Assembly: GCA_026119935.1 (NCBI GenBank)
Contig: JALRMH010000021.1
Span: 248,001-312,000 of the forward strand
Reading direction: 5' to 3'
Length of the DNA: 64,000 bases
DNA from: Endothia cerciana
Taxonomy: Eukaryota > Ascomycota > Sordariomycetes > Diaporthales > Cryphonectriaceae
The notes under the pieces were generated by a model. It had not been told where the DNA came from. It saw only the letters and a list, made by a program, of their open reading frames with translations, and did not search any database. The translations under genes and the position numbers were made by a program. Below are positions 24,283 through 34,558 of this stretch, one piece after another; the first letter of the stretch is position 1; each line of letters begins with the position of its first letter.

Positions 24283-26032
24283 GCATAGACACGAGAAAAA
24301 AGGATACTGTGATACAATATAGGGTTTGAGTCGGCAGCTGCGAACTCTGAGGGACGCAGGGCAGGCAGGCTTGCCGACGACGACGTTGAGGCTTGTGTCA
24401 AGAGTGGAACGGCCGGTCGAGTTTGGTTTTTTGTTTCAATGCATGGGAAGCGCACGGTGCGGACAAAGCCTTGTTTACACCGTCCGTATCGCACACCCCC
24501 GGCGGGGTGGTCCTCACCCGCATCAGACAGCCGGCCGCATCATCTTGATTCAACAAACTCACGACTTTCGTCTCAGACCTCACTATAGTTGCCTCAAACC
24601 ACAAGGTTCAGCAGTTCGTTTCGCCTCCTCATGCCCGATCTGCCACCCGACATCCTGGCCTCTGGCTTCCTGTGTCTGTATCTATTCTATCGATACCTTC
24701 GTGCACTCCATGTTCTTCCAGGCCCAAGTCGGAGTGACGGCGCCTCTCCTGGATACTGAATACTGAACATACTCCTCGGCTCCGAAACGCTGACGCTCTA
24801 CGTGACCAGAAAATATTGGAGCAGCTGACCAGCGCCCCGAGCACGACTGGCGAGATTGGGCCGCCTGATACATTCTTCCAGGCCCTCATTGGGTTCCCGC
24901 TCAGACGGTTGGCCAGCCCGACCATCGTATAGGCGCCAAAAGCGGCGCGTCCAGCAGCGCATACCACCCGGGGGCTACAAGACTCGACCCGACCAGCACG
25001 TCCTGCAGCATCCCCTGGGCCGCCCGTGCGCATGACTGTCATGTAGGCGGCGCATCCATCAAGCGCTGAACTTACGGACTGCCTCTGATCCGGGGAGACG
25101 GCCGGACGGACGGCCAGGCGTTATTCGTGGCTTCCGGATCCTGATAGGCAGCTTTCCATGCGGCTCGCGGTGCAACGTGTGATAGGACCGGGGTGAGCAC
25201 AAGGTCCGACGGGGAAGCAGTAAATCTGCCTGGCTCTTGGATAAGCTGTCATCAGATCGGACAGCCGATTGGCCGTACCCTCACCCTATGGCAAGCAACG
25301 AGATGATGACTTCTATCCCCACATACGACGGCGGCACGTCATGGATTGTTGCTGAGACTGTTGGAGACCCAGAAAGCGTTCAGAGCGGAGTGCTAATTCT
25401 GCCGCACCTCTCTTGTTGACCCAGCCGTGTCCGTTTTAAGATCATCGTTAGCCCGTCTCGGCTGGCGGCCCCGCCAGTCACATCATGGCCCGGGCCTCAC
25501 GTCGTCCGGCCGGCGCGGTACTTCAGAGGGCGTGTAGTTAATTATTTTATATTAATCTCATTAGTTGAATCATTAGTGTTTTCACAAGTGACTCGATTGG
25601 ATCCTAGTTGTCATATGAACCAGACCCGGGGCGACAGATACGGATGAAGAGCCGCCACCTTGAAGACCCTGGGGTACCGGTTTGTCAACCCAAGCGTGCC
25701 TGTATAGAGAGAGAAAAAAAGGGCAAGAGGATATGCCCTGGACCTGATCAGAAAGAACAGCATACAGTCTAGAGAGTATTGTCTAGATGCAGGGGGGCAA
25801 GAGGGGGGGCTGAATGCACAATCTCAGAGAAGGGGCTTGACGGCCATCATGTCGATAAATCGAAAATTCACAAGTGCTTTATGGCTGTCCAGATATTTCA
25901 TATCAAAGAGGAAAAGCCATGTTGTTCTGTCTAGTTTTCAAGGCGTGGCAAGACGTCGTCGCCCTTTGGTGGAGGGAAGGATGTGTCGGGAGGTGGCCAC
26001 TCCCAGTGACTGGGGATGAAAATTGGCCATGA
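24283..26032. other. Intergenic region, no gene seen
   Basis: The first 300 bases are probably the F-box gene promoter. The remainder has only short, low-quality open frames. An AT-rich patch (about 25536-25590, TTAATTATTTTATATTAATC) stands out from the GC-rich surroundings. Confidence 0.5.
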
Positions 26033-27305
26033 GATGGAGACAGAAGAGGTAAAAGACTGCATTGTAATCCGTCCATACGTACGTACAAGAAAGATCCGGA
26101 CAACACAACTAGAAAACCATATAAACGCTGCCCGACCAAATCCAACAATCGTTCCATCCGAGCACAGACAAGCTCCTCTATAAAGGCCTGGTATTCACGA
26201 AAACAGGTCTTCGCCGCCTCTGCTCCGGTACAACGCAGCCTGGGTGGTCTGAACGACAAGCTGGCGGGGATTCAGGAGTGCACACCCCTGGGACCCAACA
26301 TGCTGAGCGAGTTCATGGCTAGGATCGAGAAGGCGGCACGGATGACAGAGACGGAGCTGCGTGTGCTGTTAACAGATGAGCACGTCTATGTTGAGATCTT
26401 TGTGAACCACCACCAGCAGCAGAAACAGCAGCAGCAGAAACAGCAGCAGCAGAAACATGATCCACCAGCATAGGATTGCAAGAACAAGGCATTCAAAGAC
26501 ACACAGGCGCAAACACCGGGACCACAACAAATACCCGCGACCATGTTAGTAGCATTCGCGCCAAGGGTAGGGTTTGAAGCGGAAGGAAGGACGACAACTC
26601 CTGGCGATGAAGATGCATGTCCCAACACGGACGCCACGACCAGAACACATGGCGCCCACGGCGTGCAGGATCTCGTCGACGAGGCCCTGCGGAAGGCCTA
26701 TACCATCATGAGATCCGATTGCTCCGCTGTACACGCCTTCAGGCAGAATCTCCGCGACAATCCGTCCGGTTCGGTTCTCTGCCCCGACAATGACAATGCA
26801 GCACCCGGCTGGCTATCCTCAATGCTCGTCTGGATGTCGACCAGGCGACAGCTGTCTCCTCGAGACAAGATGGTCCAGCATGCGAGCGGACTGTTTCAAG
26901 AAATGGCTGAATGGTTGGGCCACCGGATCATCATAGGGACGGATCTCCAAGCTCTGTCCAAAGAAACCCATGGCATCATAGAACGGGAATGTGAGCAAGC
27001 TATGTCGATGAAGGAAGCCCTGCGTGAGCCGGAGGGAGCAATTGCCCGATCGGAGGAGTACTGCCGTGGGTATCGATGGTGCTGCTAATCATGGAATTCA
27101 CGAGACCGAAGACGGCAACCCTATATACTCGGTTGAGCAGCGGATAGTACTTAACGATCTCATCATCCTCACCCGGGAAGAACTCAGTCGCGCCCAGAAC
27201 CGCATCCACTATATCTTTACAAGACACGCATACAAAGCGCGGGCCTGCAATCTCGCCAACACATTGGGGGGGAGGGGGGGTGGGCGGGTTGAGGTGCACG
27301 CTTGA
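26033..27305 (+). pseudogene. Glutamine-rich unknown gene, apparently interrupted
   Basis: The plus strand is open in one frame from 26033 to 27085 except for a single TAG at 26471-26473. The first ATG is at 26300. The part before the stop has an amphipathic helix-like segment (MLSEFMARIEKAARMTETEL) and then glutamine repeats (HHQQQKQQQQKQQQQK). After the stop the frame continues for 204 codons (helical, charged; contains HGVQDLVDEALRKAYTIMRS) to TAA at 27086. A shifted frame then continues coding-like sequence to about 27270 (EDGNPIYSVEQRIVLNDLII). Either the gene is broken by a stop and a frameshift, or introns remove these: a GTGAAC..CATAG intron of exactly 72 bases (26402-26473) would bridge the stop in phase. 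No family is recognised. Confidence 0.4.
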
Positions 27306-27643
27306 AACAGCGGTTGAGCCAGCCCATGTCCACTAAAGCCTTCATCATATAGAAGGAACCACCAAGAAGCCACGAGCTATGAGTCCTTATGCAGATAATC
27401 GGACCTGCCGTCTTGATTCTTGACTTCAATATCGAAGTTGTCCATTCTTTCTTGAACCTCTCATTCTTCACTCTATGAAGGGCAGCGAACAAACTTTGCG
27501 GGACTCCTAACCCTCGCGGCCCCAATAGGTACCCTACATGCCCACCATCTCCTGCGCCTCAACAGTTTGCCCGTGATCTATCTGATCTTACTCCACTCGG
27601 TGCTCACTCGATAGCTGGGCCTCGGAGTTGTGTGCACAGAGAC
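27306..27643. promoter_or_regulatory. Presumed promoter of the metallophosphoesterase gene
   Basis: No coding potential was seen. A G-rich stretch lies just upstream at 27267-27288. Position directly ahead of the plus-strand gene is the only basis for the call. Confidence 0.3.
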
Positions 27644-28882
27644 ATGGCATATGAAACGCATGAAGGGCCTCCAAAGACTCAGCGTTACAGGAGGACCAGA
27701 TTCGTCTGCATCTCAGACACGCATAACCAGACACCCAAGCTGCCAAAGGGCGACGTCCTGATTCATGCTGGTGACCTAACAAATCAGGGCAGCTTCTCCG
27801 AGGTTCGTACAGGATGGCTCTCTACAGACCTCGAGTGCCTCAATAACTGACAGGGCACACAGCTCTCCAAGACCGTCGGGTGGCTCGAGGGGACGGACTT
27901 CGAGGCTAAGATTGTCATCGCGGGGAACCACGATGTCACGCTGGACAAGCAGTTCTATGATGAATACGGCTCCTATTTCCACAACCAGGCTCTCCAATCC
28001 CCAGATGAGTGTCTCGACTTGTTGAGGCTGTCGCCGACGATCACCTACTTGAACCACAGCTCGGCCACGGTTCAACTCACCAAGTCCCCCGTCCTGCGGG
28101 TCTCATTCAATGTCTTTGGGTCACCTTACAGCCCTCGCAGTGGCATGTGGGCATTCGGCTACGACAAGACAACTCCAGACCAAGCTGCAGGTGGAAGCGA
28201 AGGTGCGAGGACAGCAGTATCAAGGCCAGCGGGCCCAACAGCGGGAGACCTCTGGTCAGCAGTACCCCTCGACACCGACCTTGTCATAATGCACACTCCA
28301 CCGTACGGCCACTGTGACGAGTCCGCTTCCAAGCGGCGAGCGATGGGCTGCGAAGATCTGCGGCGTGCCCTCTGGCGAGTCCGGCCCAAACTCGCCGTCT
28401 GTGGACACGTGCACGAGGGACGCGGCGTGGAGCGTGTCCGGTGGGATATCCTCGGCGCTTCTGGAGCTCCGTACTCTGAGCTGGGGTCCGACAGGTGGGA
28501 GGATCCAGGCGCTGCACATGGCAGCAAGAAGCTGTCGCTGGTCGACCTGACCGTTCGGGGCGGCTGGAAGCGACCACTCGACAACGACGGGTCACCACTG
28601 AGACGTGGGGCGCCAGCAGACCGGCATGCGCAAGGGGGCGCTTGTACACACCTTGTGGATGGCTCTGCTACTGCACTGCCGGGATTTAGCACGCGCGGCA
28701 TTGGTGGGAATCCTGAAGTGTCTGTGAGGTGCGACAGGGAGGCTCTGTGCTGCCGCATTGGGAGGAAGGAAACCTGCGTGGTCAACTGTGCGATCACGGC
28801 TACCGATTGGCCTCATGAGGGCGGGAAGAGGTTCAACAAGCCCATTGTCGTAGACTTGGACTTACCTGTGGTTGAAGATTGA
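27644..28882 (+). CDS. Calcineurin-like metallophosphoesterase (MPPED-type)
   Basis: Two exons (27644-27802 and 27863-28882; 60-base intron GTTCGT..CACACAG) give 392 residues. The metal-site motifs of the calcineurin-like phosphoesterase fold appear in order: Asp25-x-His27 in CISDTHNQ, Gly-Asp44 in LIHAGDLTN, Gly-Asn75-His76-Asp77 in VIAGNHDVT, a histidine in VIMHTPPYGH, and Gly-His-Val-His in VCGHVHEGRG. Order and spacing match the MPPED1/2-like group common in fungi, which hydrolyses phosphoesters (cyclic nucleotide activity is known for some members). The region after the GHVH motif is about 135 residues longer than the minimal domain and probably lineage-specific. There is no signal peptide, so a cytosolic enzyme is inferred. 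A GTG 12 bases upstream is in frame, but ATG at 27644 is the sensible start. Physiological substrate unknown. Confidence 0.85.
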
Positions 28883-29307
28883 ATATCGATAGGGTGGTAG
28901 TGCTTACCAGGCGGATAGACCGCCGCAGTAGGTAATACTTTTCCCCTGGGGTGTTTGAAAGTCTGCACGCGAAATAATCGAGCCTGCTCCTTGCATGGCA
29001 TGCAACTCCTGAAGTCCTTTCGCGACGTATAGTCCCTCCAAAAGGCAGCATCAACGCACACTCACATTTGGTTCCTCGTAGAATCTGAGGGCAAGTCAAA
29101 GTGGAGACAATTCCACCTGCATGATTAATAATGCGTGCGGGAACCGCAAGCGGCATCAAACACCATGACGACAACTACAACGTCACGAAGCCTGAGACCA
29201 AATTCCAATTTCGCACAAAAAGCAGCACCACCAACGAAAGGTATAGGACGGCTCTACACAGGTATCAACATATCATACGATAATAGGCCTCATCATACCC
29301 TACCAAT
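28883..29307. promoter_or_regulatory. Intergenic spacer and promoter of the dehydrogenase gene
   Basis: It holds no coding sequence. The 3' flank of the phosphoesterase gene gives way to an A/C-rich leader (CACAAAAAGCAGCACCACC) before the ATG at 29308, as in many fungal promoters. Confidence 0.4.
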
Positions 29308-30381
29308 ATGACCGTCCCAGAGAAGTTCAAAGCGGCCGTCGTGCCCGAGCCCGGCGCGCAGCACACCATAACGGACCGCTCCCTGCCATCCCTGTCCTCA
29401 GGCGAGGTCGCTATCAAGATCACAGCAACCGCCATCAACCCCGTCGACTGGAAGCTGCGCGACTGGAAGATCTACATCAAGGACTACCCGGCCGTCCTGG
29501 GCTCCGACGCCGCGGGCACCATCGCCGCCGTGGGGCCGGACGTCCCGGGCTTCTCCGTCGGCGACCGCGTCTTCTTCCAGGGCATCATCGGCAACTACGA
29601 CTCCTCAACGTTCCAGCAGTACTGCAAGATGCCCGCGGAGCTCGTCGCGAAGACGCCGGCGGGCATCTCGGACGACCAGGCCGCGGGGATCTCGCTCGCG
29701 ACGGTGGCGGTCGTCACGGGGTTCTACGACAGGGCGACGGGCCACGGGCTGGCGGCGCCGTGGGAGGACGGCGGCGACGCCGCGGGCAGGGGTAAGGCGC
29801 TCGTGATCCTGGGCGGGAGCTCGTCGGTCGGGCAGTACGCGATCCAGCTCGCCAGGATGAGCGGGTTCGAGAGGATTGTGACCAACTCCGGCGCCAGGCA
29901 CATCGACTTTCTCAAGTCGCTCGGCGCGGACATCGTGCTCGACCGTGCGAGCCGGAACAGAGCGGAGGACTTCGTGGCGGCGCTTGGGGGCACGCCACTG
30001 GCGTTTGTGTTTGATGCCATCTCGGGGAAGGATACCCAGGCGCTGGGCGTGGAGATACTGGCCGCGACGAAGACGGAGGGCAGCCATGTCATCACGGTGC
30101 AGCAGGTCGATGCCCAGGCGAAGGAGTTGGGTGGCAAGGCAGAGCCAAAGGTCGACGTCAGGCAGGTCCTAGGACTCGGCAGCCAGCCTGGCCTGAGGTA
30201 TCTAAGCGAGCCGCTCGTGAGGCATCTCGGCGGGGAGGATGGGTACATCGCGAAGGGCAATTTCGTACCTAATCGCCCTCTGGTGGTGAGCGGTGGCCTG
30301 AGCGGGCTAGAGGAGGCGCTCGCGAAGAACAAGCGGGGCGTTTCGGGGGAGAAAGTTGTAATCCGGCCCTTCGATGCTTGA
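29308..30381 (+). CDS. Medium-chain alcohol dehydrogenase / enoyl reductase-like oxidoreductase
   Basis: An intronless gene of 357 residues. The N-terminal GroES-like half has AINPVDWKLRDW (about residues 43-54) and VLGSDAAGTIAAVG (about 63-76), hallmarks of the zinc-independent trans-enoyl reductase / ToxD-like group of medium-chain dehydrogenases. The NAD(P)-binding Rossmann half starts at ALVILGGSSSVGQYAIQLAR (about 163-182), with the GGSSSVG loop typical of NADPH users. The conserved zinc-ligand cysteine cluster is absent, so NADPH-dependent reduction of an alpha,beta-unsaturated carbonyl substrate is the likely chemistry. Family members occur both alone and in polyketide clusters; here no polyketide synthase or other biosynthetic gene is near, so a stand-alone metabolic or detoxifying role is more likely. 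Third codon positions are strongly G/C-biased, suggesting good expression. Confidence 0.88.
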   Translation: MTVPEKFKAAVVPEPGAQHTITDRSLPSLSSGEVAIKITATAINPVDWKLRDWKIYIKDYPAVLGSDAAGTIAAVGPDVPGFSVGDRVFFQGIIGNYDSSTFQQYCKMPAELVAKTPAGISDDQAAGISLATVAVVTGFYDRATGHGLAAPWEDGGDAAGRGKALVILGGSSSVGQYAIQLARMSGFERIVTNSGARHIDFLKSLGADIVLDRASRNRAEDFVAALGGTPLAFVFDAISGKDTQALGVEILAATKTEGSHVITVQQVDAQAKELGGKAEPKVDVRQVLGLGSQPGLRYLSEPLVRHLGGEDGYIAKGNFVPNRPLVVSGGLSGLEEALAKNKRGVSGEKVVIRPFDA

Positions 30382-30875
30382 ATTGCTTCCCCGTGATGAC
30401 ACCGGTATGTCAAATTTTGGTCTGAGAGTGTGTGCAGGACAAATATGAAAAGCATCCCGTAGTCAAAATCGAGAGAGTTTTCAACTTTCGATACCCAAGT
30501 CATTAGTTCTTGTGGTCTGGTATATGGCGCTGTGCGTCCGCCTATCTAGCCCAGTTCCTGGTCATGCGTCTCAGAGCTGCTCCAAAGGATGGTCTCTCAC
30601 TAACAATCAAGACTATCGGTTCCATACAGGACCCCGGGAGCGGCAACTCCATATTACTATGGCAATAGATACTGATGTTGAGTCTTGGCGCCGGATTCTG
30701 TATGTTTAGTTGTAAAAGGCCACCCGCAGGATCCAAGACCTGACAATCACACGATAAGTCGATTGAATACAAGGAGTCAAGCCAGGCCATTCAAATGAGC
30801 GGCAGTTGTGTATGCATGTATTAGGTAGATCTGCAATGAGGACTTTGGAATCATCAAGCCCAAAGTTGGCCTCGC
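30382..30875. other. Convergent intergenic spacer
   Basis: Lies between the 3' ends of the plus-strand dehydrogenase and the minus-strand receptor gene. No coding sequence, RNA gene or repeat was recognised. It presumably holds both polyadenylation regions. Confidence 0.5.
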
Positions 30876-32137
30876 TCAACCTCTCCTTCCTCCAGCCCAC
30901 CAACACCAGAGATCAGTTGATATCCTTTGCCTCAGGTTACGGTTGAATCCATACGTCACCGCATTAGCGAACCCGACGAAGGCACTAGCAGCTTGCAAAG
31001 CGTCCAGTACCCTACTGGAGGGCGTCTCACCCGCTGCCTGAAGCAGTCGGTTCACCAACCCCGGTATCCACAAGAGGACGTATAGAATAGGATAAGCATT
31101 CAACAGCAACATCCGCTTGACCTCTCTCTCAGTGCGTTTCGTCTGCGGAAGTGTGCAGGTTGCAGATGTGCCCGGTCGTTCCAGAGGGGCTTTCTCGGTG
31201 GGATACTCACCGAGGTCGTCCGTCGTGGTATTCGAGGTCTGTCTCGTGGGAATGTCTTCCCTTAAGACAGCCAATCCGGGACGGATAGGAAAATCCATGG
31301 ACGAGTTTGAGAGTCTAAGCCACGATTGACCACGCAGTCCTCGCTCCTCGAAATCTTCTGATCTTTGACTTCGGTCCTCTACGTCAACCTCCTCGGGAGA
31401 CTTCTGGACAGGGCCTCTTCTCGCGACACTGGCCATGGTGTTGTCGTTGGTTGACTGTCTCGTGGTGGCGAGGGATTTGAACCGCCGGGAAGTATGATAG
31501 TAGACATAGGAATAGATCCCAATGATCGACAAGATAATGGCGAACCGCCAGCCGTGGTTGAGGCCATATCGAAGGTCGGTGCGTGATGCCGAGATCCAGC
31601 ACCAGTTTGCACCTGCTGGCATCATGACCCCCATAGCCACGGCGATGCAGCCAGTCGTTACAGGAACTACCCATATCGACAAACAGATTAGGATTTTCTT
31701 GGTTCGAGACACCGCCGGCATGTAGACCTTTTCAGTAACAGTCAAGAGAGTGATCTATATTGGACGTCAGTCGTCATCTCCAAACTTTCAGGATTGAGAG
31801 AACTTACTACTGCTATTGCGAACATGGAGAAGTCAGCAGCTTGCACAGATACCTGGGACACCCAGCCGTTGATGGAGCATAGAGCCCCCGGAGTCAACGT
31901 CTTGGTAATAACAAAATAGATGCCGGAACTGGTGCCGTTCAATGAGTTGATGAACTCAGCCAGGGCGAGGTTGAAAACAAGGGCATGTCGGAAAGTCCCC
32001 TGTTCCTGACGATAAATGGCGAATGTGAGCAGGACACAGAACGTCGAGAGCAAAGACAGAGAGCTGCCGAGGAGGACGAGCGGGTCAACTATCGGGTCGA
32101 ATAGGTTATACCAAATGTATCCTTGGCTCGAACCCAT
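30876..32137 (-). CDS. Seven-TM receptor, Git3/cAMP-receptor-like GPCR
   Basis: Two exons (32137-31808 and 31754-30876; intron GTAAGT..AATATAG, 53 bases) encode 402 residues. Seven hydrophobic segments can be placed: about 18-40, 55-77 (HALVFNLALAEFINSLNG), 90-112, 124-150 (ILICLSIWVVPVTTGCIAVA), 165-190 (WRFAIILSIIGIYSYVYYHT), a hydrophilic third intracellular loop of about 120 residues rich in Ser, Thr and charged residues, then 315-345 (MLLLNAYPILYVLLWIPGLV) and 350-385 (SAFVGFANAVTYGFNRNL). Cysteines in ALCSINGW and WCWI are placed for the usual extracellular disulfide. The pattern fits fungal class III/IV receptors (Git3-type sugar sensors and cAMP-receptor-like proteins), which act through G-alpha to control cAMP. 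The ligand cannot be told from sequence. The long third loop is a likely site of regulation by phosphorylation. Confidence 0.85.
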
Positions 32138-33779
32138 TGTGAATGAGGTATCGGCGAGTGTTCATATATCAAGTCGACTGTCCCGGAGAATCCAGTTCCA
32201 TCTTCAACAAGCAGAGAGGAAATTCGCAAAAGACTCGCGAGCCGTGGGAGAAACTTTTATATCATCTACTGTAGATAATCACACATAGATCGACAGAGGA
32301 TTGCGGCCCACATGTGTGCCAGAGCTTACCTTGAACGGGGCAAAAGCCGAGCCAAGGCAGCGTTCTAGACATCCGCTGTCACCAAAGGTCCTATCCGCAA
32401 GTTTCAGCTGGGCTGCAGAGGCAGGAATGTACGTACAGATATCCATATCTAGTGGATCCCAATGTCAACCCGTCGTTGTGGTTTCAGTATTCCGCCACGC
32501 GAGTGTGGGAGACCCACATGGAGGTGTGCAGGAGGTGTTCCATGAAACGCATATCCGCACGAGCCTTTCGCTGGCTCCACGCAGATGTTACGGCGCTGAT
32601 GTCCTCAGACAGCATTCTTCCTCTCGACCGGCACGACATCCGTAGCACGTTCAGGTGAACCACGTGGTGGTGACCAGACGTTGCCTCGTGCCGCAACAGG
32701 GATTATTGCTGGTGATGTGAATATCATCCACATTAGACGAACTCTCCACTGCTGAACCCTGGCCTAGATATGCACTTGATGTACCATCAGGATATCGCAG
32801 TTGGCCTGCTACTAACCGAGAACAAGAGACGTCGCCCCGCTGAAAGCTGTTGAGAGTGGTCCGGGAAAGCATGCTAAGGCATGGTTGTCTACATATGATC
32901 AGTGAGCTGGTTGACCTCCTACGGATAAAGAAATCCCCAGTTATATAACACTTCCCAGGGACTATGGCCTACCGCATTACCCCCAGATTTCATGGGGACT
33001 CGACATTACAGCTTCTTGTTGAAAATCACGGAACTTCTCCTCGCGTCATTTATTAGGCAGAATATGTTCGTCTTGAGATTTTCACGGGAGCAAGTCGCAC
33101 GCTTCAAGCACCATCCATACCTTTAGCTACCGACTTTGAAACACAGTCAGCCTTCGGTAAGTCCATAAATTTCCACCGGGTTTCAACGTGGGGTTGTCTG
33201 ATAGTTCCCAGTAGCCCTGACTTTGAGGAGCACCCGATCAGGAGACTGTATCGTTTCCTTAGGTTCAATCCGTTATAGACGGTCCGGTTCCGGGCCATAA
33301 ATGGCCTCCGTCACATGCTTCAGCAAGATGAGTCCCATGGTGGGCGTTGTCCAACACCCTCTGCTGCTATCTCGATTTTTTGTCGAGATGAATTGAACTT
33401 CTCTGCGTGTTCATGAAGGGCCGGGCAATGGGTCTAGGGGATATTATAGATCTCACGGACATCACCCACGGCTTCCACTAGTAGAGCAAAGACACCGGGG
33501 TCCCAGGCTGAGCCCCGTCTACAACCTACTGTGCTCACCCGAATCCACCCGCTGGCAGCTTACAGTCGGCCAGCGAGGTCTCCCAAAAACAAGTATCATC
33601 ATTCTGTCTCTTGACAACGAGATATAGACGGTAAAGTGAGTGGGGCTTTCAGTCCACCAGCCTCCACGCGTATTCAGTCCGCAGATCCGATCACATACCC
33701 TCGCTAGCCTATCCATCATGACCTTTCGGTTTCTGTCTGTTGAGCAACCTGGCCGTGAAACACATCAACGATAATAGGC
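32138..33779. other. Receptor promoter and spacer
   Basis: The first few hundred bases are presumably the receptor promoter. Beyond that there are a few short protein-like frames (for example near 32452-32658, plus strand) but no gene can be built. Base composition is less GC-rich than in the housekeeping blocks. Confidence 0.45.
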
Positions 33780-34558
33780 TCTTTCCCTCATCATGACCGC
33801 CCGCAGGTCGCAGCTGTCTGATAGCATGAGCTTTTCGAGGCCTTCCGAGATCTGGTTCAGCATGTTTGAATACTCCACGTCAAGAGGCGCCTTCACAAGT
33901 TTCCACTGAAACCGATATACCTCAACTGCCAAGAGCCCATGGCCTTGAGCGTCTGCGCCGCCTTCCTAGTCTCTGTGCTACTCAAATGCCCATATCTTGA
34001 GCACATGATCCTGGGAATGCTTAGGGCTTTAGACTGGGAATGGCCGGCTGAGTGGCAGTCTTCTGTCGTCATTGACAACACCATCGTGCAAGCCATCGGC
34101 AAGTCAGGTCCCAGCATCGATTACTTGCAAGTCGGCCGTGATGTTCGGATGAATACGAAGGCTGTAATATCGATAGGGTCTTTCCTTGGAGGTTCGGTAT
34201 CTCTGAACAACAACTGCTCCAGCCGCTGGTCTCTGACCTTCCCGATGTGCCCGACTTCTATCGCGGGACCCATCTCCAGTCGAGTACCAAAATCGAGCTA
34301 GATGATGAACATAGCAGTATACATACGGCAGGTTGAGGGGGCCAATATGCCTGTAATGGCACCAAGGCAGGCGAGCTGCTTACCCTTTGGCCACCGGGCG
34401 GCTTAAGGCTCTCCCTCGTAACAAATGAATCAAGAGTCAATGGTGCTTTAGATGAATTGAAGATGATTAATGTGGTGATCCCAACTGGAAGGTCCGCATG
34501 TATCCTTCACGTCGGATGTTTTTGTACATCCGAAATTGATCATGGTACATCACTTTAG
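33780..34558 (+). pseudogene. Decayed gene of unknown family
   Basis: Coding-like plus-strand peptides follow each other in changing frames. First SFSRPSEIWFSMFEYSTSRG leads to TSFH and a TGA stop; the same frame continues NRYTSTAKSPWP before a second stop. A shifted frame reads LVSVLLKCPYLEHMILGMLR, ALDWEWPAEWQSSVVIDNTI and DYLQVGRDVRMN. A third frame reads LLQPLVSDLPDVPDFYRGTH. A last segment (34371-34558), reading LRLSLVTNESRVNGALDELK, ends at TAG. The final two can be joined in phase by a 39-base GT..CAG interval (34332-34370), which is short for an intron. Two stops and a frame change make a broken gene the best reading. The segments resemble the leucine-rich part of fungal F-box-type proteins, but the family is not certain. 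Confidence 0.4.

Noticed and set aside
25903..26259. 118-codon minus-strand frame opposite the Q-rich ORF
   Set aside because: Starts from TTG rather than ATG and ends in low-quality sequence; the plus strand forms a longer continuous frame.
29308..30381. Dehydrogenase considered as part of a polyketide biosynthetic cluster
   Set aside because: No polyketide synthase, P450, transporter or cluster regulator is seen near it in the window.
33255..33285. GGTTCAATCC, resembling a tRNA B box
   Set aside because: No matching acceptor or anticodon stem upstream at the right distance.
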